A stretch of DNA of 64,000 bases from Hydractinia symbiolongicarpus. Its lineage: Eukaryota; Cnidaria; Hydrozoa; Anthoathecata; Hydractiniidae. Shown in pieces: positions 37,391-50,578 of the stretch (position 1 is its first letter; the number at the start of each line of letters is the position of its first letter). The stretch covers positions 33,401,828 through 33,465,827 of the forward strand of contig NC_079876.1 in NCBI RefSeq assembly GCF_029227915.1, written 5' to 3'. A model generated the notes under the pieces. That model saw only the letters and a program-made list of their open reading frames with translations. It was not told the DNA's origin and made no database searches. A program made the position numbers and the translations under genes.

Positions 37391-38608
37391 ATTATTTTTT
37401 CACCACTAAAACGCATGAGACTTGTAGTTTTTAAAAATGTTTTCATTTTTGATGAGACGCTGAATAAAAGAAGTTTAATCGCCGGCAAACAAAAACCCGC
37501 CATTTCCCGTAAACCCCGGACTCGGCTCGCATATTCAAAAGTATACAAAGAAAGTACCCAGGGAGTAAACTCATTTCCCGAACAATTTTAAAAATTATTT
37601 TTTTACCACTAAAACGCATGAGACTTGTAGTTTTCAAAAATGTTTTCATTTTGGATGAGACGCTGAATAAAAGAAGTTTAATCGCCGGCAAACGAAAACC
37701 TGCGATTTCCCGTAAATCCCGGACTCGGCCCGTATAGTCAAAAGTATACAAAAAAAGTACCCAGGGTGTAAACGCATTTCCCGAACGATTTTTTAAATTA
37801 TTATTTCACCACTAAAGCCCATGAGACTTGTAGTTTTTAAAAATGTTTTCATTTTTGATGAAACGCTGAATAAAAGAAGTTTAAACGCCGTCAAACGAAA
37901 ACCCGCGACTTCCCGTAAATCCCGGACTCGGCCCGTATAGTCAAAAGTATACAAAGAAAGTACCCAGGGAGTAAACTCATTTCCCGAACGATTTTTTAAA
38001 TTATTTTTTCACCACTAAAACGCATGAGACTTGTAGTTTTCAAAAATGTTTTCATTTTTGATGAGACGCTGAATAAAAGAAGTTTAATCGCCGGCAAACA
38101 AAAACCCGCCATTTCCCGTAAACCCCGGACTCGGCTCGCATATTCAAAAGTATACAAAGAAAGTACCCAGGGAGTAAACTCATTTCCCGAACAATTTTAA
38201 AAATTATTTTTTTACCACTAAAACGCATGAGACTTGTAGTTTTCAAAAATGTTTTCATTTTTGATGAGACGCTGAATAAAAGAAGTTTAATCGCCGGCAA
38301 ACGAAAACCTGCGATTTCCCGTAAATCCCGGACTCGGCCCGTATAGTCAAAAGTATACAAAGAAAGTACCCAGGGTGTAAACGCATTTCCCGAACGATTT
38401 TTTAAATTATCATTTCACCACTAAAGCCCATGAAACTTGTAGTTTATAAAAATGTTTTCATTTTTGATGAAACGCTGAATAAAAGAAGTTTAAACGCCGT
38501 CAAACGAAAACCCGCGACTTCCCGTAAATCCCGGACTCGGCCCGTATAGTCAAAAGTATACGAAGAAAGTACCCAGGGAGTAAACTCATTTTCCGAACGA
38601 TTTTTTAA
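37391..38608 (+). repeat. Tandem duplication of a 609-bp, 3-monomer unit
   Basis: Two adjacent 609-bp (3 x 203) copies share private variants found nowhere else: GGCTCGCATATTC near 37523 and 38132, and AACAATTTTAAAAATT near 37581 and 38190. They differ at only a few sites, for example TTGGATGAG in the left copy near 37652 against TTGATGAG. This is among the youngest-looking events in the window. Confidence 0.85.
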
Positions 38609-38752
38609 AATATTTTTTCACCACTAAAACGCATGAGACTTGTATTTTTCAAAAATGTTTTCATTTTTGATGAGACGCTGAATAAAAGAAGTTTAATCGC
38701 CGGCAAACGAAAACCTGCGATTTCCCGTAAATCCCGGACTCGGCCCGTATAG

Positions 38753-40354
38753 TAATGAAAGTACCCGGGATGTAAACTCATTTCCCGAACGATTTTTTAA
38801 ATTATTATTTCACCACTAAAACCCATGAGACTTGTAGTTTTTAAAAATGTTTTTATTTTTGATGAGACGCTGAATAAAAGAAGTTTAATCGCCGGCAAAC
38901 GAAAACCCGCCATTTCCCGTAAACCCCGGACTCGGTCCGCATAGTCAAAAGTATACAAAGAAAGTACCCAGGGAGTAAACTCATTTCCCGAACGATTTTT
39001 TAAATTATTTTTTCACCACTAAAACGCATGAGACTTGTAGTTTTTAAAAATGTTTTTATTTTTGATGAGACGCTGAATAAAAGAAGTTTAATCGCCGGCA
39101 AACGAAAACCTGCGATTTCCTGTAAATCCCGGACTCGGCCCGTATAGTCAAAAGTATACAAAGAAAGTACCCAGGGTGTAAACTCAATTCCCGAACGATT
39201 TTTTAAATTATTATTTCACCACAAAAGCCCATGAGACTTGTAGTTTTCAAAAATGTTTTCATTTTTGATGAGACGCTGAATAAAAGAAGTTTAATCGCCG
39301 GCAAACGAAAACCCGCCATTTCCCGTAAACCCCGGACTCGGCCCGCATATTCAAAAGTATACAAAGAAAGTACCCAGGGAGTAAACTCATTTCCCGAACG
39401 ATTTTTTAAATTATTTTTTTACCACTAAAACGCATGAGACTTGTAGTTTTCAAAAATGTTTTCATTTTTGATGAGACGCTGAATAAAAGAAGTTTAATCG
39501 CCGGCAAACGAAAACCTGCGATTTCCCGTAAATCCCGGACTCGGCCCGTATAGTAATGAAAGTACCCGGGATGTAAACTCATTTCCCGAACGATTTTTTA
39601 AATTATTATTTCACCACTAAAACCCATGAGACTTGTAGTTTTTAAAAATGTTTTTATTTTTGATGAGACGCTGAATAAAAGAAGTTTAATCGCCGGCAAA
39701 CGAAAACCCGCCATTTCCCGTAAACCCCGGACTCGGTCCGCATAGTCAAAAGTATACAAAGAAAGTACCCAGGGAGTAAACTCATTTCCCGAACGATTTT
39801 TTAAATTATTTTTTCACCACTAAAACGCATGAGACTTGTAGTTTTTAAAAATGTTTTTATTTTTGATGAGACGCTGAATAAAAGAAGTTTAATCGCCGGC
39901 AAACGAAAACCTGCGATTTCCTGTAAATCCCGGACTCGGCCCGTATAGTCAAAAGTATACAAAGAAAGTACCCAGGGTGTAAACTCAATTCCCGAACGAT
40001 TTTTTAAATTATTATTTCACCACAAAAGCCCATGAGACTTGTAGTTTTCAAAAATGTTTTCATTTTTGATGAGACGCTGAATAAAAGAAGTTTAATCGCC
40101 GGCAAACGAAAACCCGCCATTTCCCGTAAACCCCGGACTCGGCCCGCATATTCAAAAGTATACAAAGAAAGTACCCAGGGAGTAAACTCATTTCCCGAAC
40201 GATTTTTTAAATTATTTTTTTACCACTAAAACGCATGAGACTTGTAGTTTTCAAAAATGTTTTCATTTTTGATGAGACGCTGAATAAAAGAAGTTTAATC
40301 GCCGGCAAACGAAAACCTGCGATTTCCCGTAAATCCCGGACTCGGCCCGTATAG
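38753..40354 (+). repeat. Tandem duplication of an 801-bp, 4-monomer unit
   Basis: 192-bp alleles at 38753 and 39554, TTTCCTGTAAATC near 39117 and 39918, CACCACAAAAGCCC near 39217 and 40018, and the frame-bearing monomers at 39231 and 40032 are all 801 bp apart (3 x 203 + 192). CCACAAAAGCCC is seen only in these two copies. Confidence 0.85.
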
Positions 40355-42503
40355 TCAAAAGTATACAAAGAAAGTACCCAGGGTGTAAACGCATTTCCCG
40401 AACGATTTTTTAAAATATTTTTTCACCACTAAAACGCATGAGACTTGTAGTTTTTAAAAATGTTTTCATTTTTGATGAAACGCTGAATAAAAGAAGTTTA
40501 AACGCCGTCAAACGAAAACCCGCGACTTCCCGTAAATCCCGGACTCGGCCCGTATAGTCAAAAGTATACGAAGAAAGTACCCAGGGAGTAAACTCATTTT
40601 CCGAACGATTTTTTAAAATATTTTTTCACCACTAAAACGCATGAGACTTGTAGTTTTCAAAAATGTTTTCATTTTTGATGAGACGCTGAATAAAAGAAGT
40701 TTAATCGCCGGCAAACGAAAACCTGCGATTTCCCGTAAATCCCGGACTCGGCCCGTATAGTAATGAAAGTACCCGGGATGTAAACTCATTTCCCGAACGA
40801 TTTTTTAAATTATTATTTCACCACTAAAACCCATGAGACTTGTAGTTTTCAAAAATGTTTTCATTTTTGATGAGACGCTGAATAAAAGAAGTTTAATCGC
40901 CGGCAAACAAAAACCTGCAATTTCCCGTAAATCCCGGACTCGGCCGTATAGTCAAAAGTATATAAAGAAAGTACCCACGGTGTAAACTCATTTCCCGAAC
41001 GATTTTTTAAATTATTATTTCACCACTAAAACCCATGAGACTTGTAGTTTTTAAAAATGTTTTTATTTTTGATGAGACGATGAATAAAAGAAGTTTAATC
41101 GCCGGCAAACGAAAACCCGCCATTTCCCGTAAACCCCGGACTCGGTCCGCATAGTCAAAAGTATACAAAGAAAGTACCCAGGGAGTAAACTCATTTCCCG
41201 AACGATTTTTTAAATTATTTTTTCACCACTAAAACGCATGAGACTTGTAGTTTTCAAAATTGTTTTCATTTTTGATGAGACGCTGAATAAATGAAGTTTA
41301 ATCGCCTGCAAACGAAAACCTGCGATTTCCCGTAAACCCCGGACTCGGCCCGCATATTCAAAAGTATACAAAGAAAGTACCCAGGGAGTAAACTCATTTC
41401 CCGAACGATTTTTTAAACTATTTTTTTACCACTAAAACGCATGAGACTTGTAGTTTTCAAAAATGTTTTCATTTTTGATGAGACGCTGAATATAAGAAGT
41501 TTAATCGCCGGCAAACGAAAACCCGCCATTTCCCGTAAATCCCGGACTCGGCCCGTATAGTCAAAAGTATACGAAGAAAGTACCCAGGGAGTAAACTCAT
41601 TTTCCGAACGATTTTTTAAAATATTTTTTCACCACTAAAACGCATGAGACTTGTAGTTTTCAAAAATGTTTTCATTTTTGATGAGACGCTGAATAAAAGA
41701 AGTTTAATCGCCGGCAAACGAAAACCTGCGATTTCCAGTAAATCCCGGACTCGGCCCGTATAGTAATGAAAGTACCCGGGATGTAAACTCAATTCCCAAA
41801 CGATTTTTTAAATTATTATTTCACCACTAAAACCCATGAGACTTGTAGTTTTCAAAAATGTTTTCATTTTTGATGAGACGCTGAATAAAAGAAGTTTAAT
41901 CGCCGGCAAACGAAAACCTGCGATTTCCCGTAAATCCCGGACTCGGCCCGTATAGTCAAAAGTATACAAAGAAAGTACCCACGGTGTAAACTCATTTCCC
42001 GAACGATTTTTTAAGTTATTATTTCACCACTAAAACCCATGAGACTTGTAGTTTTTAAAAATGTTTTTATTTTTGATGAGACGCTGAATAAAAGAAGTTT
42101 AATCGCCGGCAAACGAAAACCCGCCATTTCCCGTAAACCCCGGACTCGGTCCGCATAGTCAAAAGTATACAAAGAAAGTACCCAGGGAGTAAACTCATTT
42201 CCCGAACGATTTTTTAAATTATTTTTTCACCACTAAAACGCATGAGACTTGTAGTTTTCAAAATTGTTTTCATTTTTGATGAGACGCTGAATAAAAGAAG
42301 TTTAATCGCCGGCAAACGAAAACCTGCGATTTCCCGTAAATCCCGGACTCGGCCCGTATAGTCAAAAGTATACAAAGAAAGTACCCAGGGTGTAAACTCA
42401 ATTCCCGAACTATTTTTTAAATTATTATTTCACCACTAAAGCCCATGAGACTTGTAGTTTTTAAAAATGTTTTCATTTTTGATGAGACGCTGAATAAAAG
42501 AAG
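40355..42503 (+). repeat. Satellite monomers leading into the 8-monomer repeat block
   Basis: Ordinary satellite with mixed monomer types and 192-bp alleles at 40761 and 41764. One monomer has lost a C (CTCGGCCGTATAG near 40942). A partial copy of the GACGATGAAT...CGCCTGCAAACG segment lies at 41.08-41.31 kb. No gene or foreign insertion is present. Confidence 0.75.
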
Positions 42504-43507
42504 TTGAAACGCCGGCAAAAGAAAACCCGCGACTTCCCGTAAATCCCGGACTCGGCCCGTATAGTCAAAAGTATACAAAGAAAGTACCCAGGGAGTAAAC
42601 TCATTTCCCGAAGGATTTTTTAAAATATTTTTTCACCACTAAAACGCATGAGACTTGTAGTTTTTAAAAATGTTTTCATTTTTGATGAGACGCTGAATAA
42701 AAGAAGTTTAATCGCCGGCAAACGAAAACCTGCGATTTCCCGTAAATCCCGGACTCGGCCCGTATAGTCAAAAGTATACAAAGAAAGTAGCCAGGGTGTA
42801 AACGCATTTCCCGAACGATTTTTTAAATTATTATTTCACCACTAAAGCCCATGAGACTTGTAGTTTTTAAAAATGTTTTCATTTTTGATGAAACGCTGAA
42901 TAAAAGAAGTTTAAACGCCGGCAAACAAAAACCCGCGACTTCCCGTAAATCCCGGACTCGGCCCGTATAGTCAAAAGTATACAAAGAAAGTACCCAGGGA
43001 GTAAACTCATTTTCCGAACGATTTTTTAAAATATTTTTTCACCACTAAAACGCATGAGACTTGTAGTTTTCAAAAATGTTTTCATTTTTGATGAGACGCT
43101 GAATAAAAGAAGTTTAATCGCCGGCAAACGAAAACCTGCGATTTCCCGTAAATCCCGGACTCGGCCCGTATAGTAATGAAAGTACCCAGGGAGTAAACTC
43201 ATTTCCCGAACGATTTTTTAAATTATTTTTTCACCACTAAAACGCATGAGACTTGTAGTTTTCAAAATTGTTTTCATTTTTGATGAGACGCTGAATAAAA
43301 GAAGTTTAATCGCCGGCAAACGAAAACCTGCGATTTCCCGTAAATCCCGGACTCGGCCCGTATAGTCAAAAGTATACAAAGAAAGTACCCAGGGTGTAAA
43401 CTCAATTCCCGAACTATTTTTTAAATTATTATTTCACCACTAAAGCCCATGAGACTTGTAGTTTTTAAAAATGTTTTCATTTTTGATGAGACGCTGAATA
43501 AAAGAAG
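42504..43507 (+). repeat. Derivative 5-monomer unit (1004 bp) of the 8-monomer repeat
   Basis: It runs from TTGAAACGCC at 42504 to the next at 43508. It contains a hybrid monomer at 43174 where the 192-bp deletion is followed directly by ACCCAGGGAG instead of CCCGGGATG. The hybrid joins unit position 4 to the end of unit position 7 and so removes three monomers. Confidence 0.8.
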
Positions 43508-44917
43508 TTGAAACGCCGGCAAAAGAAAACCCGCGACTTCCCGTAAATCCCGGACTCGGCCCGTATAGTCAAAAGTATACAAAGAAAGTACCCAGGGAGT
43601 AAACTCATTTCCCGAAGGATTTTTTAAAATATTTTTTCACCACTAAAACGCATGAGACTTGTAGTTTTTAAAAATGTTTTCATTTTTGATGAGACGCTGA
43701 ATAAAAGAAGTTTAATCGCCGGAAAACGAAAACCTGCGATTTCCCGTAAATCCCGGACTCGGCCCGTATAGTCAAAAGTATACAAAGAAAGTAGCCAGGG
43801 TGTAAACGCATTTCCCGAACGATTTTTTAAATTATTATTTCACCACTAAAGCCCATGAGACTTGTAGTTTTTAAAAATGTTTTCATTTTTGATGAAACGC
43901 TGAATAAAAGAAGTTTAAACGCCGGCAAACAAAAACCCGCGACTTCCCGTAAATCCCGGACTCGGCCCGTATAGTCAAAAGTATACAAAGAAAGTACCCA
44001 GGGAGTAAACTCATTTTCCGAACGATTTTTTAAAATATTTTTTCACCACTAAAACGCATGAGACTTGTAGTTTTCAAAAATGTTTTCATTTTTGATGAGA
44101 CGCTGAATAAAAGAAGTTTAATCGCCGGCAAACGAAAACCTGCGATTTCCCGTAAATCCCGGACTCGGCCCGTATAGTAATGAAAGTACCCGGGATGTAA
44201 ACTCATTTCCCGAACGATTTTTTAAATTATTATTTCACCACTAAAACCCATGAGACTTGTAGTTTTTAAAAATGTTTTTATTTTTGATGAGACGCTGAAT
44301 AAAAGAAGTTTAATCGCCGGCAAACGAAAACCCGCCATTTCCCGTAAAACCCGGACTCGGCCCGCATAGTCAAAAGTATACAAAGAAAGTACCCAGGGAG
44401 TAAACTCATTTCCCGAACGATTTTTTAAATTATTATTTCACCACTAAAACCCATGAGACTTGTAGTTTTTAAAAATGTTTTTATTTTTGATGAGACGCTG
44501 AATAAAAGAAGTTTAATCGCCGGCAAACGAAAACCCACCATTTCCCGTAAACCCCGGACTCGGTCCGCATAGTCAAAAGTATACAAAGAAAGTACCCAGG
44601 GAGTAAACTCATTTCCCGAACGATTTTTTAAATTATTTTTTCACCACTAAAACGCATGAGACTTGTAGTTTTCAAAATTGTTTTCATTTTTGATGAGACG
44701 CTGAATAAGAGAAGTTTAATCGCCGGCAAACGAAACCCTGCGATTTCCCGTAAATCCCGGACTCGGCCCGTATAGTCAAAAGTATACAAAGAAAGTACCC
44801 AGGGTGTAAACTCAATTCCCGAACGATTTTTTAAATTATTATTTCACCACTAAAGCCCATGAGACTTGTAGTTTTTAAAAATGTTTTCATTTTTGATGAG
44901 ACGCTGAATAAAAGAAG
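43508..44917 (+). repeat. Derivative 7-monomer unit (1410 bp)
   Basis: The distance between TTGAAACGCC markers is 1410 bp, equal to 6 x 203 + 192. Compared with the 8-monomer unit it has one fewer of the monomers that carry GTTTTTATTTTT. Confidence 0.8.
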
Positions 44918-47138
44918 TTGAAACGCCGGCAAAAGAAAACCCGCGACTTCCCGTAAATCCCGGACTCGGCCCGTATAGTCAAAAGTATACAAAGAAAGTA
45001 CCCAGGGAGTAAACTCATTTCCCGAAGGATTTTTTAAAATATTTTTTCACCACTAAAACGCATGAGACTTGTAGTTTTCAAAAATGTTTTCATTTTTGAT
45101 GAGACGCTGAATAAAAGAAGTTTAATCGCCGGCAAACGAAAACCTGCGATTTCCCGTAAATCCCGGACTCGGCCTGTATAGTCAAAAGTATACGAAGAAA
45201 GTACCCAGGGAGTAAACTCATTTTCCGAACGATTTTTTAAAATATTTTTTCACCACTAAAACGCATGAGACTTGTAGTTTTCAAAAATGTTTTCATTTTT
45301 GATGAGACGCTGAATAAAAAAAGTTTAATCGCCGGCAAACGAAAACCTGCGATTTCCCGTAAATCCCGGACTCGGCCCGTATAGTAATGAAAGTACCCGG
45401 GATGTAAACTCATTTCCCGAACGATTTTTTAAATTATTATTTCACCACTAAAACCCATGAGACTTGTAGTTTTCAAAAATGTTTTCATTTTTGATGAGAC
45501 GCTGAATAAAAGAAGTTTAATCGCCGGCAAACAAAAACCTGCGATTTCCCGTAAATCCCGGACACGGCCGTATAGTCAAAAGTATACAAAGAAAGTACCC
45601 ACGGTGTAAACTCATTTCCCGAACGATTTTTTAAATTATTATTTCACCACTAAAACCCATGAGACTTGTAGTTTTTAAAAATGTTTTTATTTTTGATGAG
45701 ACGCTGAATAAAAGAAGTTTAATCGCCGGCAAACGAAAACCCGCCATTTCCCGTAAACCCCGGACTCGGTCCGCATAGTCAAAAGTATACAAAGAAAGTA
45801 CCCAGGGAGTAAACTCATTTCCCGAACGATTTTTTAAATTATTTTTTCACCACTAAAACGCATGAGACTTGTAGTTTTTAAAAATGTTTTCATTTTTGAT
45901 GAGACGCTGAATAAAAGAAGTTTAATCGCCGACAAACGAAAACCCGCCATTTCCCGTAAACCCCGGACTCGGCCCGCATATTAAAAAGTATACAAAGAAA
46001 GTACCCAGGGAGTAAACTCATTTCCCGAACGATTTTTTAAATTATTTTTTTACCACTAAAACGCATGAGACTTGTAGTTTTCAAAAATGTTTTCATTTTT
46101 GATGAGACGCTGAATAAAAGAAGTTTAATCGCCGGCAAACGAAAACCCGCCATTTCCCGTAAATCCCGGACTCGGCCCGTATAGTCAAAAGTATACAAAG
46201 AAAGTACCCAGGGTGTAAACGCATTTTCCGAACGATTTTTTAAATTATTATTTCACCACTAAAGCCCATGAGACTTGTAGTTTTTAAAAATGTTTTCATT
46301 TTTGATGAAACGCTGAATAAAAGAAGTTTAAACGCCGTCAAACGAAAACCCGCGACTTCCCGTAAATCCCGGACTCGGCCCGTATAGTCAAAAGTATACG
46401 AAGAAAGTACCCAGGGAGTAAACTCATTTTCCGAACGATTTTTTAAAATATTTTTTCACCACTAAAACGCATGAGACTTGTAGTTTTCAAAAATGTTTTC
46501 ATTTTTGATGAGACGCTGAATAAAAGAAGTTTAATCGCCGGCAAACGAAAACCTGCGATTTCCCGTAAATCCCGGACTCGGCCCGTATAGTCAAAAGTAT
46601 ACAAAGAAAGTACCCACGGTGTAAACTCATTTCCCGAACGATTTTTTAAGTTTTTATTTCACCACTAAAACCCATGAGACTTGTAGTTTTTAAAAATGTT
46701 TTTATTTTTGATGAGACGCTGAATAAAAGAAGTTTAATCGCCGGCAAACGAAAACCCGCCATTTCCCGTAAACCCCGGACTCGGTCCGCATAGTCAAAAG
46801 TATACAAAGAAAGTACCCAGGGAGTAAACTCATTTCCCGAACGATTTTTTAAATTATTTTTTCACCACTAAAACGCATGAGACTTGTAGTTTTCAAAATT
46901 GTTTTCATTTTTGATGAGACGCTGAATAAAAGAAGTTTAATCGCCGGCAAACGAAAACCTGCGATTTCCCGTAAATCCCGGACTCGGCCCGTATAGTCAA
47001 AAGTATACAAAGAAAGTACCCAGGGTGTAAACTCAATTCCCGAACGATTTTTTAAATTATTATTTCACCACTAAAGCCCATGAGACTTGTAGTTTTTAAA
47101 AATGCTTTCATTTTTGATGAGACGCTGAATAAAAGAAG
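44918..47138 (+). repeat. Extended 11-monomer unit (2221 bp) with foreign monomers
   Basis: TTGAAACGCC markers are 2221 bp apart: 11 x 203 minus one 192-bp allele (45385) and one missing C (GGACACGGCCGTATAG near 45561). The middle contains monomer types from the 38-42 kb block (CGTCAAACG, TACGAAG, ACCCACGG). It looks like an 8-monomer unit interrupted by older array sequence. Confidence 0.7.
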
Positions 47139-48751
47139 TTGAAACGCCGGCAAAAGAAAACCCGCGACTTCCCGTAAATCCCGGACTCGGCCCGTATAGT
47201 CAAAAGTATACAAAGAAAGTACCCAGGGAGTAAACTCAATTCCCGAAGGATTTTTTAAAATATTTTTTCACCACTAAAACGCATGAGACTTGTAGTTTTC
47301 AAAAATGTTTTCATTTTTGATGAGACGCTGAATAAAAGAAGTTTAATCGCCGGCAAACGAAAACCTGCGATGTCCCGTAAATCCCGGACTCGGCCCGTAT
47401 AGTCAAAAGTATACAAAGAAAGTAGCCAGGGTGTAAACGCATTTCCCGAACGATTTTTTAAATTATTATTTCACCACTAAAGCCCATGAGACTTGTAGTT
47501 TTTAAAAATGTTTTCATTTTTGATGAAACGCTGAATAAAAGAAGTTTAAACGCCGGCAAACAAAAACCCGCGACTTCCCGTAAATCCCGGACTCGGCCCG
47601 TATAGTCAAAAGTATACAAAGAAAGTACCCAGGGAGTAAACTCATTTTCCGAACGATTTTTTAAAATATTTTTTCACCACTAAAACGCATGAGACTTGTA
47701 GTTTTCAAAAATGTTTTCATTTTTGATGAGACGCTGAATAAAAGAAGTTTAATCGCCGGCAAACGAAAACCTGCGATTTCCCGTAAATCCCGGACTCGGC
47801 CCGTATAGTAATGAAAGTACCCGGGATGTAAACTCATTTCCCGAACGATTTTTTAAATTATTATTTCACCACTAAAACCCATGAGACTTGTAGTTTTTAA
47901 AAATGTTTTTATTTTTGATGAGACGCTGAATAAAAGAAGTTTAATCGCCGGCAAACGAAAACCCGCCATTTCCCGTAAAACCCGGACTCGGCCCGCATAG
48001 TCAAAAGTATACAAAGAAAGTACCCAGGGAGTAAACTCATTTCCTGGACGATTTTTTAAATTATTATTTCACCACTAAAACCCATGAGACTTGTAGTTTT
48101 TAAAAATGTTTTTATTTTTGATGAGACGCTGAATAAAAGAAGTTTAATCGCCGGCAAACGAAAACCCGCCATTTCCCGTAAAACCCGGACTCGGCCCGCA
48201 TAGTCAAAAGTATACAAAGAAAGTACCCAGGGAGTAAACTCATTTCCCGAACGATTTTTTAAATTATTATTTCACCACTAAAACCCATGAGACTTGTAGT
48301 TTTTAAAAATGTTTTTATTTTTGATGAGACGCTGAATAAAAGAAGTTTAATCGCCGGCAAACGAAAACCCGCCATTTCCCGTAAACCCCGGACTCGGTCC
48401 GCATAGTCAAAAGTATACAAAGAAAGTACCCAGTGAGTAAACTCATTTCCCGAACGATTTTTTAAATTATTTTTTCACCACTAAAACGCATGAGACTTGT
48501 AGTTTTCAAAATTGTTTTCATTTTTGATGAGACGCTGAATAAAAGAAGTTTAATCGCCGGCAAACGAAAACCTGCGATTTCCCGTAAATCCCGGACTCGG
48601 CCCGAATAGTCAAAAGTATACAAAGAAAGTACCCAGGGTGTAAACTCAATTCCCGAACGATTTTTTAAATTATTATTTCACCACTAAAGCCCATGAGACT
48701 TATAGTTTTTAAAAATGTTTTCATTTTTGATGAGACGCTGAATAAAAGAAG
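47139..48751 (+). repeat. 8-monomer higher-order repeat, full copy 1 (1613 bp)
   Basis: In order the unit holds monomers marked by (1) TTGAAACGCC with AAAGAAAAC, (2) AGTAGCCAGGG, (3) GATGAAACGCTG with GGCAAACAAAAAC, (4) the 192-bp allele, (5) and (6) GTTTTTATTTTT with GTAAAACCCGG, (7) GGTCCGCATAG with ACCCAGTGAG, and (8) CAAAATTG with CAATTCCCG. Its length is 7 x 203 + 192. This copy has a private change, TTTCCTGGACG, near 48042. Confidence 0.9.
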
Positions 48752-49766
48752 TTGAAACGCCGGCAAAAGAAAACCCGCCATTTCCCGTAAAACCCGGACT
48801 CGGCCCGTATAGTCAAAAGTATACAAAGAAAGTACCCAGGGAGTAAACTCATTTCCCGAAGGATTTTTTAAAATATTTTTTCACCACTAAAACGCATGAG
48901 ACTTGTAGTTTTCAAAAATGTTTTCATTTTTGATGAGACGCTGAATAAAAGAAGTTTAATCGCCGGCAAACGAAAACCTGCGATTTCCCGTAAATCCCGG
49001 ACTCGGCCCGTATAGTCAAAAGTATACAAAGAAAGTAGCCAGGGTGTAAACGCATTTCCCGAACGATTTTTTAAATTATTATTTCACCACTAAAGCCCAT
49101 GAGACTTGTAGTTTTTAAAAATGTTTTCATTTTTGATGAAACGCTGAATAAAAGAAGTTTAAACGCCGGCAAACAAAAACCCGCGACTTCCCGTAAATCC
49201 CGGACTCGGCCCGTATAGTCAAAAGTATACAAAGAAAGTACCCAGGGAGTAAACTCATTTTCCGAACGATTTTTTAAAATATTTTTTCACCACTAAAACG
49301 CATGAGACTTGTAGTTTTCAAAAATGTTTTCATTTTTGATGAGACGCTGAATAAAAGAAGTTTAATCGCCGGCAAACGAAAACCTGCGATTTCCCGTAAA
49401 TCCCGGACTCGGCCCGTATAGTCAAAAGTATACAAAGAAAGTACCCAGGGTGTAAACTCAATTCCCAAACGATTTTTTAAATTATTATTTCACCACTAAA
49501 GCCCATGAGACTTGTAGTTTTTAAAAATGCTTTCATTTTTGATGAGACGCTGAATAAAAGAAGTTTAATCGCCGGCAAACGAAAACCTGCGATTTCCCGT
49601 AAATCCCGGACTCGGCCCGAATAGTCAAAAGTATACAAAGAAAGTACCCAGGGTGTAAACTCAATTCCCGAACGATTTTTTAAATTATTATTTCACCACT
49701 AAAGCCCATGAGACTTATAGTTTTTAAAAATGTTTTCATTTTTGATGAGACGCTGAATAAAAGAAG
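48752..49766 (+). repeat. Derivative 5-monomer unit (1015 bp)
   Basis: It has unit positions 1-3, then a full-length hybrid in place of the 192-bp allele (GTATAGTCAAAAG followed by CAATTCCCAAACG), then an extra monomer bearing ATGCTTTC. It therefore lacks the 192-bp allele altogether. Confidence 0.8.
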
Positions 49767-50578
49767 TTGAAACGCCGGCAAAAGAAAACCCGCCATTTCC
49801 CGTAAAACCCGGACTCGGCCCGTATAGTCAAAAGTATACAAAGAAAGTACCCAGGGAGTAAACTCATTTCCCGAAGGATTTTTTAAAATATTTTTTCACC
49901 ACTAAAACGCATGAGACTTGTAGTTTTCAAAAATGTTTTCATTTTTGATGAGACGCTGAATAAAAGAAGTTTAATCGCCGGCAAACGAAAACCTGCGATT
50001 TCCCGTAAATCCCGGACTCGGCCCGTATAGTCAAAAGTATACAAAGAAAGTAGCCAGGGTGTAAACGCATTTCCCGAACGATTTTTTAAATTATTATTTC
50101 ACCACTAAAGCCCATGAGACTTGTAGTTTTTAAAAATGTTTTCATTTTTGATGAAACGCTGAATAAAAGAAGTTTAAACGCCGGCAAACAAAAACCCGCG
50201 ACTTCCCGTAAATCCCGGACTCGGCCCGTATAGTCAAAAGTATACAAAGAAAGTACCCAGGGAGTAAACTCATTTTCCGAACGATTTTTTAAAATATTTT
50301 TTCACCACTAAAACGCATGAGACTTGTAGTTTTCAAAAATGTTTTCATTTTTGATGAGACGCTGAATAAAAGAAGTTTAATCGCCGGCAAACGAAAACCT
50401 GCGATTTCCCGTAAATCCCGGACTCGGCCCGTATAGTCAAAAGTATACAAAGAAAGTACCCAGGGTGTAAACTCAATTCCCAAACGATTTTTTAAATTAT
50501 TATTTCACCACTAAAGCCCATGAGACTTGTAGTTTTTAAAAATGCTTTCATTTTTGATGAGACGCTGAATAAAAGAAG
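49767..50578 (+). repeat. Derivative 4-monomer unit (812 bp)
   Basis: It has unit positions 1-3 followed by the same hybrid with CAATTCCCAAACG, and then the next TTGAAACGCC. It is the shortest derivative in the block and shares its hybrid monomer with the 1015-bp unit to its left, so the two are related by duplication. Confidence 0.8.

Noticed and set aside
37443-37751. Minus-strand open frames of 64-102 codons (for example 27776-28084, 37443-37751, 38052-38360, 49274-49468).
   Set aside because: They are antisense readings of the satellite, extended past one monomer where indels or variants happen to remove stops. Identical ones occur wherever a segment was duplicated.
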